Assembly (NCBI GenBank): GCA_945887955.1
Contig: CAMCZO010000013.1
Location: forward strand, 1 to 41,645
Length of the DNA stretch: 41,645 nt
Origin: Chitinophaga pinensis
Lineage (GTDB): Bacteria > Bacteroidota > Bacteroidia > B-17B0 > Aurantibacillaceae
Direction: 5' to 3'
Positions 26,024 through 33,930 of the stretch are shown here, in pieces (position 1 is the stretch's first letter; each line of letters opens with the position of its first letter). Below the pieces are notes generated by a model. The model made no database searches, was not told where the DNA came from, and saw only the letters and a list, made by a program, of their open reading frames with translations. Both the position numbers and the translations under genes were made by a program.

Positions 26024-26423
26024 GCAAATATTATCGAGAAGTGGTTTTGTATTTAATGTTCTCGATACAAAAAATTAAAGAGGCAGAATTTTTCAACGAA
26101 CTGACAATTCACAGTCCCTTCGTTGTATTTGCTTCTTTTAAATATTATCGAGAAGCGCTTTTGTTTTAAATTTCTCGATACAAAAAATTAAAGAGGCAGA
26201 ATTTTTCAACGAACTGACAATTCACAGTCGCTTCGTTGTATTTGCTTTTTTTAAATATTATCGAGAAGTGGTTTTATTGCTTAAGTTCTCGATACAAAAA
26301 AATTAAAGAGGCAGAATTTTTCAACGAACTGACAATTCACAGTCTCTTCGTTGTATTTGCTTCTTTTAAATATTATCGAGAAGTGGTTTTGTATTTAAAT
26401 TTCTTGATACAAAAATTAAAAAA
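26011..26423. repeat. 113-115 bp tandem intergenic repeat, about 3.6 copies
   Basis: Units: 26011-26125, 26126-26238, 26239-26353, and a partial unit at 26354-26423 cut off at the 3' end of the TonB receptor gene. Each full unit starts TATTTGCTT. It contains a perfect 9-bp inverted repeat TATCGAGAA / TTCTCGATA with a 17-19 nt loop (arms 26032-26040/26059-26067, 26146-26154/26172-26180, 26259-26267/26286-26294). A constant AAAGAGGCAG stretch follows. A second inverted repeat is CAACGAA / TTCGTTG, with an inner CTG/CAG pair (26094-26125, 26207-26238, 26322-26353). The last unit has TTCTTGATA, which still pairs by a G-U wobble. The constant parts are nearly identical. The unit length is not a multiple of three, so it does not encode a peptide repeat. 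The array fills the gap between two convergent genes. Confidence 0.93.
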
Positions 26424-28787
26424 TTAATTTTTATAAGCTGGTGTAAACGTGATTTGAAATTGATGAAGAGTAGGAGGGCGCCAATCACCAGGCCGAGATT
26501 GATAAGCAGTATTGCTGAGGTTATTAACGATATAAGCTAATTTTATTTTGCCTGCAATGGTATAGCTTAATCGAGCATCATGTACCCAAAAAGATTTACT
26601 AAAATCGTAAAAATGTTGTTGCATGCCTGGTAAAATACTTGGTGCATCTGGTGATTCAAAGCCATTACCTAATTCCTCAAAAATTGGCCTAACAAAACGA
26701 TTATCAATATTTAAAGTAGCACTTTGAAAACGGCTACTCCAACCAAAACTAAATTTTTTGTATTGAACTTGAATGTCTTGTTTATATAAATGACGATTTC
26801 GGTATTTAAGAATAGACCAATCGGATTCTTTTAAATAGGGCTCTCTTAATCCTAAGGTATCTAAGGCTAAATTAAAATCTTGTTTTCTGGGTTCAATAAA
26901 AGTATAACCACCCATAATTTGTATGGTAAAAGAGCCTAATACAGCTTCTGCATTTGCACTAAGTTCTATTCCTTTAATGTCGGCTTTACCAATATTTTCA
27001 GATTTAAATCCGTAATAATTTAAACGCTCTATAAGGGATAAAGTATTGTTAGAGTTGTAATAATTAAAAACAAATTCCACTAAATTATCATAACGAGACC
27101 AAAAGCCAGCTAAATCGGCAAAGCCTTTTATATATTTAGTTTTAAAAAATTGTTTATATCCCATTTCCATATTTTGACCAGTTTCGGGTTGAAGATTTGG
27201 ATTAGGAAAAATTTTGAGTACACTTAAACTTGTATTAATGTATTTTTCGGCGCTAGTTGGAAAACGATAGCCCTGCCCAAAAGATGCGCGTGCAAAACCA
27301 CCTTCGAAAACCTTGTAGTTTAAACCACCACGCATAACTGGCACAAAAGGTAAATTATGACCAAACCAATTATAATTACTTTGTGAATCATCTAATTTTG
27401 CCCATTCTAAGCGTAAACCAAGTGTTATGTTTAAGCGATCTCCAATTTCTGCATCTAATTGATGATAATGTGCCATTTGACTCCCAATGTGTTTCCCATA
27501 GAGCGAATCAGATTTTATTATTTGACGATTCATCACTAAACCAGAGTTCCAGATCGTGTGATTTGATATTTTTTTTTGAACCTGTAATTCGGTGTAATAC
27601 AATGCAGAAAAACTACTTTGATTTTTGTCATTTTTATTATCACTAACAAAATAGCGGTTACGCCAGTTTATTTTTAATCCATTTTTACTAAGGTAATGAA
27701 CTGAAGGATCAATATTATAACGTGTATTTATATAGTTTTGTAAGTTACGTCCTTGAGGGATTAGAGCAGAGTCAAAATTTTGCCATAAAAAAAATAAGCC
27801 ACCTTTATTTTGCATTAATCCACTATTTAATTTAAAACTTAAGCCTGGTATTTTTTTTAATTGATACCCCACTTGTGAATTAAAACGACCTCGTGTTTCA
27901 TGTTCTAAAAAACGATAGCCATCATCGTTAAACCATTGCCCACCAATTACTAAATCAAGAGGTCCTATTTTTTGTGCGTGTGCCAATTGAATGCCTTGTT
28001 GAAATTGAGAGGTTCCTTTCCACCATTTATAAGTATTGCGCGGAGCATCGTAGCTTCCAAAAAAAGAAGTGATTTGAGTAAAAGGTTTATCTCTTGCATA
28101 GCGTGTCCGTAAATGAATTACCCCGTTTAGGGCTCCAGAACCATATAAAACAGACGATGCGCCTTTAATTACTTCAATTTGGTCAACAGTTTCTATTGGC
28201 ATAAAAGTCCATTTAATATCGCCAGCATCAGCCGAAATCATTGGAAGTTCATCAAGTAAAACTAATACCCTGCTGCCAGCACCATAGCTAAAGCCGCTTC
28301 CTCCTCTTATGCTTGCTTGCCCATCATTTACAGTAACTCCAGATACCTGAGCCACAATTTGATCTAATTGAGTTGTATTTTTTTGTTGAATTAATTGTGG
28401 TTTAATAAGATCTAAACTAACGGTTAATTGAGATTGTTTTTGTTCAAACCTACCTGCACTAATAACAACTTCGTCTAACATGGCATCTATATTTAGTGAA
28501 AGAGATAAAAAAACGCTATCCGAATCAGTTTTTTCAATTTCAAATACCTTCGATTTATAACCAACCATCGAAACACTTAACTCTCCTTTTATAGAATTAG
28601 TTTTTAAACAAAAAAAACCATTTTTATCAGAAGTGGTAAATGTTTTTGAATCCCATTGAATTATTGCTCCAGTTATGGATTGCTTATTATCAGAATCAAA
28701 AAGTTGTCCGCAAATTACTTTAATAGTTTGTGCAGAAAAACTATGATTACAGAAAAAAAATAATAAAATTATTTTATTTCGAAACAT
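26424..28787 (-). CDS. TonB-dependent outer-membrane receptor
   Basis: 787 residues from the ATG at 28787. A longer ORF to 28832 would add 15 residues ahead of the signal peptide (MFRNKIILLFFFCNHSFSA) and overlap the upstream gene, so it was not used. Mature residues of about 20-100 form a carboxypeptidase-like regulatory domain (GQLFDSDNKQSITGAII, SVSMVGYKSKVFEI) as in SusC-type receptors. The plug domain follows, with VSGVTVNDGQASIRGGSGFSY and VEVIKGASSVLYGSGALNG-like features. The 22-strand barrel then runs to the final strand FQITFTPAYKN. It imports a nutrient, probably a metal chelate or vitamin, using TonB energy. It lacks the paired SusD gene; instead a small T9SS protein is 19 bp upstream. 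Confidence 0.93.
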   Translation of the reverse strand: MFRNKIILLFFFCNHSFSAQTIKVICGQLFDSDNKQSITGAIIQWDSKTFTTSDKNGFFCLKTNSIKGELSVSMVGYKSKVFEIEKTDSDSVFLSLSLNIDAMLDEVVISAGRFEQKQSQLTVSLDLIKPQLIQQKNTTQLDQIVAQVSGVTVNDGQASIRGGSGFSYGAGSRVLVLLDELPMISADAGDIKWTFMPIETVDQIEVIKGASSVLYGSGALNGVIHLRTRYARDKPFTQITSFFGSYDAPRNTYKWWKGTSQFQQGIQLAHAQKIGPLDLVIGGQWFNDDGYRFLEHETRGRFNSQVGYQLKKIPGLSFKLNSGLMQNKGGLFFLWQNFDSALIPQGRNLQNYINTRYNIDPSVHYLSKNGLKINWRNRYFVSDNKNDKNQSSFSALYYTELQVQKKISNHTIWNSGLVMNRQIIKSDSLYGKHIGSQMAHYHQLDAEIGDRLNITLGLRLEWAKLDDSQSNYNWFGHNLPFVPVMRGGLNYKVFEGGFARASFGQGYRFPTSAEKYINTSLSVLKIFPNPNLQPETGQNMEMGYKQFFKTKYIKGFADLAGFWSRYDNLVEFVFNYYNSNNTLSLIERLNYYGFKSENIGKADIKGIELSANAEAVLGSFTIQIMGGYTFIEPRKQDFNLALDTLGLREPYLKESDWSILKYRNRHLYKQDIQVQYKKFSFGWSSRFQSATLNIDNRFVRPIFEELGNGFESPDAPSILPGMQQHFYDFSKSFWVHDARLSYTIAGKIKLAYIVNNLSNTAYQSRPGDWRPPTLHQFQITFTPAYKN

Positions 28788-28806
28788 AAACCAAAAATTT
28801 AAAGGA

Positions 28807-29622
28807 CTATGGATGAACAATAAATTTATCAACCCAAGTTTGATTTTGTGATGAAATATTTAACAAATAAATACCTGGTGTTAAGTTATATTGGTCATTT
28901 ATTTTCACAAAAGACTCTTGAGACTCAATGATAAACGTTTTTATTTGTCGGCCTTGAATATCAAATAACTTTGCAGTTAAATTTAATTGCATTTTGTTTT
29001 GAAGTAAAACTTGGTTGTTGTTATGACTTATTAAATATGGTTTATCAATAGAATAATGATTTATACCAGTAGTATTTATAATATTAATAGAATAGTAATT
29101 TAAGTTGGTTGTATTTATCAGTAAACCTGTGGTATAATTTGGAAGGGCAGGACATTGTTGATTAGAAAGGATAGTTGTGCCATAGGCTTGAACTTGTAAT
29201 TTTAATAAATAATTTCCTGCAACCGAAGGAACTCCAAAAATACTTGCACAATTATTGGCATTACCAGGAAAACGAAGAGAGGGCGATCCATTAATATTCC
29301 CATTAGCAACTACTGAACTTGAAGAAGCAAATTGTAATCCGGCAGGTAAACCATAATTAACAACATTACTTGGCGTTGAAACTACAAATCGGGTAAAACA
29401 AATTTTTAAAATACTTTGAATGGTATCTTTTGGAACCTTTATGGTTATATTTTGAATATAAGATTGATTTAATTGCCCTGTAGTAAAATTTGTTGCACTA
29501 TCAGGATATACGCCCGATTTATTAGATTGAATAAAAACTGCATCTAAGCTGCAAGTAGGTGTGGTTTGAGCCTTAGCAATAATAAAACCAAGACATAAAA
29601 TGATAAAAAGATATTTTTTCAT
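28807..29622 (-). CDS. Small T9SS-exported protein upstream of the TonB receptor
   Basis: 271 residues. The signal peptide is MKKYLFIILCLGFIIAKA. The central 160 residues are a Cys-containing all-beta domain (VFIQSNKSGVYPDS, NITIKVPKDT, FVVSTPSNVVNYGLP) that I do not assign. The final 75 residues are a T9SS type A sorting domain: LFDIQGRQIKTFIIESQ, INDQYNLTPGIYLLNIS and KFIVHP. It should be carried through the T9SS and attached to the surface or released. Because it is in tight operon order with the TonB receptor it may help to capture that receptor's ligand; this is inference. A TAGTTTTG box lies on the minus strand at 29742-29735 with TTTG 16 bp further upstream, a spacer shorter than usual. 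Confidence 0.88.
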   Translation of the reverse strand: MKKYLFIILCLGFIIAKAQTTPTCSLDAVFIQSNKSGVYPDSATNFTTGQLNQSYIQNITIKVPKDTIQSILKICFTRFVVSTPSNVVNYGLPAGLQFASSSSVVANGNINGSPSLRFPGNANNCASIFGVPSVAGNYLLKLQVQAYGTTILSNQQCPALPNYTTGLLINTTNLNYYSINIINTTGINHYSIDKPYLISHNNNQVLLQNKMQLNLTAKLFDIQGRQIKTFIIESQESFVKINDQYNLTPGIYLLNISSQNQTWVDKFIVHP

Positions 29623-29824
29623 ATTTGATTATTTTTAAGCTAACTTAAAAATAATTTTTTAAATTTCCTATTATTGATTAAAAGAAGGCTTGTTTAGAGC
29701 GAATTATTTTTTAAAAAGACTACCTATTAATAATCAAAACTATGATTAATATTTATGCCAAATGATATTGAAAAAATTAAATCTTAAATGCATGTTATTA
29801 GTCAATTTAATTAATAAGTCTATG

Positions 29825-30673
29825 TTATAATTTATAACAAAAACCTATTCGAGCGATAGGACCGCCAATACTTAATTCGGCATGTAAACCAAATACATCA
29901 GATAGGTAAACTCTTAATCCCAAGCCTGCTTTTATGCCAAAAGTTGTTCGATTAGCATTACTATATTGATAATAATTTGGATAATTAATTGATGGTGGTT
30001 CTTGATTAATCTCTATTCTTTCAAATACTAAGCCTAAGCCAAAATTCGAATAAAAATCAACCTTATTTGTTTTATAAAAATGGACGTTTATTTTTGCAAA
30101 CGTTCGTAATTTCTCATATTTTATATCTATTTTAAAAATTTCTGGATTATAATGTAATGAATCATATCTATAATCATCAACTGACCCACTTTTCACGCGG
30201 TAAGTTATTTCTGCACCTATTCCAATTTTATCATTAACTAAATATTCAAATGCTCCTCCAATACAATATTTATTAGTAATATTACTAGGTATGGGCCAAT
30301 TATTAAAAACAAATAAAGGTCCGGAATTAAAAGTGATTCCATAAAACGCATCTATAATTTTATTGCCTTTTTTTATACAATAATTAGTATTTAATTTAGT
30401 TTCAACTTGAATATTTTTTGGAGAATCTTTAATTAAGTTTTCAGTAAAAACCTCTTTAGTACCATTCTCGTATTTTATTATAAAAATATTTTTTTTTAGT
30501 GTAATTATGGTTGGTCCAGATATATCAGCAAAGTTTTTATATTTAATTTCAGTATTATTAATTTCAATTACTTTTGATAAAATCTCTGTTCCATCAATGA
30601 ACATAATTTTATCTTGTGCATGGGTTGAATTAATAAAAGAAAAACAAAATAATACTATTATGAAAATTTTCAT
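29825..30673 (-). CDS. Exported protein, paralog A (N-terminal GTEI domain plus barrel-like C-terminus)
   Basis: 282 residues. The signal peptide is MKIFIIVLFCFSFINSTHA. Residues 20-80 read DKIMFIDGTEILSKVIEINNTEIKYKNF and TLKKNIFIIKYENGTKEVF in sequence blocks. This compact domain is shared with the neighbouring gene and found widely in Bacteroidota exported proteins. The C-terminal 180 residues alternate like an outer-membrane barrel of 8 or so strands (GIGAEITYRV, FGLGLVFERIEI, TFGIKAGLGLRVY) and end in RIGFCYKL. The function is unknown. It follows its paralog by 35 bp and is probably in the same transcript. The 202-bp stretch 29623-29824 has no gene. Confidence 0.8.
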   Translation of the reverse strand: MKIFIIVLFCFSFINSTHAQDKIMFIDGTEILSKVIEINNTEIKYKNFADISGPTIITLKKNIFIIKYENGTKEVFTENLIKDSPKNIQVETKLNTNYCIKKGNKIIDAFYGITFNSGPLFVFNNWPIPSNITNKYCIGGAFEYLVNDKIGIGAEITYRVKSGSVDDYRYDSLHYNPEIFKIDIKYEKLRTFAKINVHFYKTNKVDFYSNFGLGLVFERIEINQEPPSINYPNYYQYSNANRTTFGIKAGLGLRVYLSDVFGLHAELSIGGPIARIGFCYKL

Positions 30674-30708
30674 AAATTTTACATTAAATGAATGAAATTT
30701 ATAAAGTT

Positions 30709-31569
30709 TTAATATTTTCTGCTATTAAAACCAAAAATTAAAGAAAGTCTCCATCCGGTTTCATAATTCTTTCCGTTCTGTTTTTGTCCTATTGATGGAA
30801 CAAATACTAAATTAATTGGAAAATTAATATTACTTTTTTTAATAGATGTGCCAACTGCAATAATTAAACCAACTGAAGGAACTGCTTCTTTTTCCAAATT
30901 CCTCGAAATAGAGAAGCTAGGACCTACTGCAAATTCTAAAGATATTTTAGCATCTGTTGCATTTCTTAGGCCAGTTAATATACTAAATGATGGTATAAAG
31001 AGACCTTGGTCAAAACCACCAATTAAAGGAACAAATTCAAGCAAAGCTGAGGTCCCATCTTCAGCTGTAAAAAGCCTTGTTTCAAATTGCCAACCAAATT
31101 GTGTGATAACTGGACTTTTATTTTCACCCTCTAAATAATCTCTAATGGTACCATAATTAATATAAGTAGCCCCAATTCTTGGCCCTTCAAATTTCTTCAA
31201 TTTTTTCTTTGCAAAATCTGATTTATCTGAATCAAATTTAGAATTATCGTTTAAATTTATACCTGGGTTGGCATTTGGATTTTCTGAATTAAGGTTTCCA
31301 GAATTGTAAACTTCAATTTTTCCATTTTCATATTTTATCGAAAATATATCTTTTTTTAATAAAATACGATCTGGCCCATTTTGATTATCAAATAGTTTAT
31401 ATTTAATTTCAGTATCACTTATTTCGTTCAGTTTAGAAATTATTTCTGTACCATTTAATAAAGTAATCTTATCTTGTGCAATTAATTTACTATTGGTAAA
31501 AATGAAAGCAACTAAGATTAAAGAATAAATTGTTCTATATCTTAATAATTGAGTATTTATTTTTTTCAT
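30709..31569 (-). CDS. Exported protein, paralog B (N-terminal GTEI domain plus barrel-like C-terminus)
   Basis: 286 residues. The signal peptide is IYSLILVAFIFTNSKLIA after a short basic N-terminus. Its N-terminal domain DKITLLNGTEIISKLNEISDTEIKYK with LLKKDIFSIKYENGKIEVY closely parallels paralog A. A low-complexity Asn/Ser-rich and Lys-rich linker (residues 94-125) then leads to a barrel-like region, more divergent from A (GPRIGATYINYG, SILTGLRNATDAKISLEFAVGPSFS). The function is unknown. It is the first gene of the pair and is divergent from the MFS transporter across 232 bp. Confidence 0.8.
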   Translation of the reverse strand: MKKINTQLLRYRTIYSLILVAFIFTNSKLIAQDKITLLNGTEIISKLNEISDTEIKYKLFDNQNGPDRILLKKDIFSIKYENGKIEVYNSGNLNSENPNANPGINLNDNSKFDSDKSDFAKKKLKKFEGPRIGATYINYGTIRDYLEGENKSPVITQFGWQFETRLFTAEDGTSALLEFVPLIGGFDQGLFIPSFSILTGLRNATDAKISLEFAVGPSFSISRNLEKEAVPSVGLIIAVGTSIKKSNINFPINLVFVPSIGQKQNGKNYETGWRLSLIFGFNSRKY

Positions 31570-31596
31570 AGGATTTATTTTTGTATTTATTTAGAA

Positions 31597-31604
31597 CAAA
31601 ATTA
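31597..31604 (-). promoter_or_regulatory. Candidate -7 box for the paralog pair
   Basis: Minus strand TAATTTTG (31604-31597), a full TAnnTTTG match, 27 bp upstream of the ATG at 31569. No TTTG is seen at the expected -33 distance. The rest of 31570-31801 is over 80 % A+T with a TATAATTT/AAATTATA inverted repeat and no further feature. Confidence 0.35.
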
Positions 31605-31801
31605 AGTTAAATATAACTTTAAAAAAAATTGTTAAATGCAGAATATTTAGAAAAAAAAAGGATAAATAATTAATAATTCATTTTTTTTGAACTAAATTAA
31701 TTTTAATCAGTAAATTTTAATTATTTAAATAATAATTTTACAAAAAAACTAAAATTTAGACGTATAATTTTAAAAATTATAATTAGAACTTAAATAATTG
31801 T

Positions 31802-33070
31802 ATGAGTATATTTTCATTCATTAAAGAATATAAACACATTGAAAAACCAATAAAATACGTTATTGCTTCAGAGTTTTTTATTCAAACCGTGAATGCAACT
31901 TTTATGAATATTTTCCCTTTATACATGACAAGGCATGGATTTTCGGATAGAGATATTGCAATTTTTATTACTTTTCGTTTTATAGGGGTATTTATATTAG
32001 CAATTCCTTTAGGTAAGTTTATAAAAAATAAAAAATTAATGCCTTTTTTTTACTTATCTAATTTATTAGTGCCATTTTTTGGAATTGCCGTCGTTATTTT
32101 TATTTCATTGCAACTAAAAATTTTAACATTGATTTCTCTATTATTATGGGGAGCATCTTTTACATTTATGCAAATACCTATTTTCCCATTTATTTTAAGA
32201 AATTCGTCTAAGAAAAATCAGACGGCTGCAATTTCTTTAAGCTATTCTACCTGGAGTTTTGGTGGTATTTTAAGCGGATTAGTAATTGCTTTGCTGGATT
32301 ATATAAATCCTATTTTTTTTGACGAACAATTTATTTTAATGTTATTTTCTATAATCGGTTTCGGAGGGCTTTATTTTTTAATAAAATTGAAGTCTTTTAA
32401 TGAACTCATAAATGAGGATTTGCTTGAAGATAACTCTCAAGAATTGAATAAACATCAACATACAGATTGGAAGTTAATTATTAAAGCACTAACTCCTACT
32501 CTTATAATTGCTTCCGGAGCTGGCTTAACAATTCCTTTTATTAGTTTATTTTTTGATAAAGTTCATAATCTTCACAAAGGTGGTTTCTCTGTATTAAGCT
32601 TTATAGCATCCTTGTTAGTTGCATACTTTGCTATGCTTGTACCTAAAATAAAAACATTCATTGGTTATAAAATTGCAATACCTGGCACTCAATCTTTGGC
32701 TGTTATTTCTTTAGTAGCATTAGCAACAACTCAATTTTATAATACAAATCCAATCGCTTTAATTATTGCCTCCGCTTGCTATTTACTGCGTCAGCCTTTA
32801 ATGAATATGGCTGGGCCTATGACATCAGAATTGGTTTTGAATTACGTAGGTAAAAACAATCGAGAAATAACGAGTGCACTTACCTCAGCAATCTGGAGTG
32901 GAAGTTGGGTTATTAGTTGCTTAATGGTAGGTTTTATGTTTAATTATAATATTAGTTTTGCTAATATTTTTTTAGTCACTTCTTTATTATATGCTATAGG
33001 CGTTATACTTTATTATTTATTGATTTTAGATTACAATAAGAGGGAGTCCGCTGGATTAATTAAAGAGTAA
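31802..33070 (+). CDS. MFS transporter
   Basis: 422 residues with about 12 hydrophobic helices in two halves. The halves are split by a hydrophilic loop near residues 200-225 (NELINEDLLEDNSQELNKHQHTDWK, shown in blocks). The first half carries YMTRHGFSDRDIAIFITFRF and PLGKFIKNKK, the MFS motif-A region with its basic cytoplasmic loop. Helix 5 reads SLSYSTWSFGGILSGLV. The C-terminal half contains RQPLMNMAGPM. No substrate can be assigned. The next gene on the strand follows after 39 bp. Confidence 0.88.
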   Translation: MSIFSFIKEYKHIEKPIKYVIASEFFIQTVNATFMNIFPLYMTRHGFSDRDIAIFITFRFIGVFILAIPLGKFIKNKKLMPFFYLSNLLVPFFGIAVVIFISLQLKILTLISLLLWGASFTFMQIPIFPFILRNSSKKNQTAAISLSYSTWSFGGILSGLVIALLDYINPIFFDEQFILMLFSIIGFGGLYFLIKLKSFNELINEDLLEDNSQELNKHQHTDWKLIIKALTPTLIIASGAGLTIPFISLFFDKVHNLHKGGFSVLSFIASLLVAYFAMLVPKIKTFIGYKIAIPGTQSLAVISLVALATTQFYNTNPIALIIASACYLLRQPLMNMAGPMTSELVLNYVGKNNREITSALTSAIWSGSWVISCLMVGFMFNYNISFANIFLVTSLLYAIGVILYYLLILDYNKRESAGLIKE

Positions 33071-33096
33071 AATAACTTGAATTAGTTTCAAATCAT

Positions 33097-33104
33097 TAAA
33101 TTTG
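33097..33104 (+). promoter_or_regulatory. -7 box 5 bp before the DUF4293 gene
   Basis: TAAATTTG, a full TAnnTTTG match. CTTG at 33076-33079 lies 17 bp upstream, a short spacer. The A of the ATG (33110) falls where the transcript should start, so the mRNA is probably leaderless or nearly so. Confidence 0.5.
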
Positions 33105-33109
33105 CGCAT

Positions 33110-33556
33110 ATGATTCAGAGAAAACAAACACTTTTTTTACTTCAATCTTTATTTTTTAATATTGCTTTATTTTTCATACCAAATAAATATATTTTTACTG
33201 ATTTACTCAATAAAAAAGTTCTTTACTTAATACCATTTGTTAATTCAAGTATCGGTCATTATGCTGCAATTACAATTAATTGTTTAATAATTATTTTAAC
33301 ATTGATTGTTATTTTTTTATATAAAAAACAATCTCTTCAATTGACACTAGGAAAAATTTTATGGTTTTTTTGGATAATATTAATCTTAATGATTTTGTTT
33401 TGTCCTTTTACAAATAAGGAGACAAATGCTACAGAGATTACAACAAATTATTTTAGTATTTTTATTTGTTTTGCAGGTCTTTTAACTATTATTTTCGCGT
33501 GCAAATTAATAAAAAGAGATATTGAACTTTTAAAAAGTTCTGAAAGAATTCGTTAA
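33110..33556 (+). CDS. DUF4293 family four-helix membrane protein
   Basis: 148 residues. The opening MIQRKQTLFLLQSLFFNIALFF is characteristic of DUF4293, a Bacteroidota-specific inner-membrane family. Four hydrophobic helices are spaced as in that family, with a basic C-terminus (KLIKRDIELLKSSERIR). No activity is known for the family. Its -7 box lies 5 bp before the ATG. It converges with a DUF2147 remnant, with 11 bp between the stops. Confidence 0.8.
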   Translation: MIQRKQTLFLLQSLFFNIALFFIPNKYIFTDLLNKKVLYLIPFVNSSIGHYAAITINCLIIILTLIVIFLYKKQSLQLTLGKILWFFWIILILMILFCPFTNKETNATEITTNYFSIFICFAGLLTIIFACKLIKRDIELLKSSERIR

Positions 33557-33567
33557 AAATAAAATAA

Positions 33568-33900
33568 TTATATTACTCTCGTCCAAACATTTGTTCGGCC
33601 AATAAAAGAAAATCTAATATAATCTTTTACGTATAGGGAATTAATATTTTCTAGTGTCATAATACATTTATATTTTTTAGCATTTTCTGGAACATAAACT
33701 GTTCCATTATCATACACCGAATTTCCTTCATAAGTAAATCCCAATAAATTAGTTATTCCTATCGTAGTGTTCTTTTGTCGATTCACATCTGGGTTTTTGT
33801 AATTTAACTTTGGATTACCTTTTGCGTCGTTTGGATCACGTAACCAAACTATTTTTCCAGAAAATTTATTTCCGTATTTTGTTATTTGAACTCTTCCTTT
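33568..33900 (-). pseudogene. DUF2147 gene remnant lacking its N-terminus
   Basis: The reading frame from 33900 down to 33568 encodes KGRVQITKYGNKFSGKIVWL and then RDPNDAKGNPKLN, NTTIGITNLLGF, DNGTVYVPENAKKYKC and FIGRTNVWTRVI. These are the recognisable core blocks of DUF2147, a periplasmic family. Directly upstream in frame is a TGA (33903-33901), and no signal peptide or start precedes it. The first 10-15 domain residues and the export signal are missing, and the stop of the M28 gene is only 27 bp away. The only normal start is a GTG at 33786, which would make a 72-residue C-terminal fragment. I read this as a gene beheaded by a deletion; an expressed short protein is less likely. Confidence 0.75.
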
Positions 33901-33930
33901 TCAATAAAAATTTGAATATTAATAAGTTAA

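Noticed and set aside
25946..26423. CRISPR array
   Set aside because: The repeated part is about 95 bp and the variable part about 18 nt, lying within a hairpin loop, which is the wrong geometry. There are no cas genes in the window.
26236..26427. 63-codon ORF through the repeat array
   Set aside because: It follows only from the direct repeats; the unit length is not a multiple of three, so the other copies read differently and no family resemblance is seen.
28788..28832. Earlier start for the TonB receptor
   Set aside because: It would overlap the upstream gene by 26 bp and put extra residues before the signal peptide.
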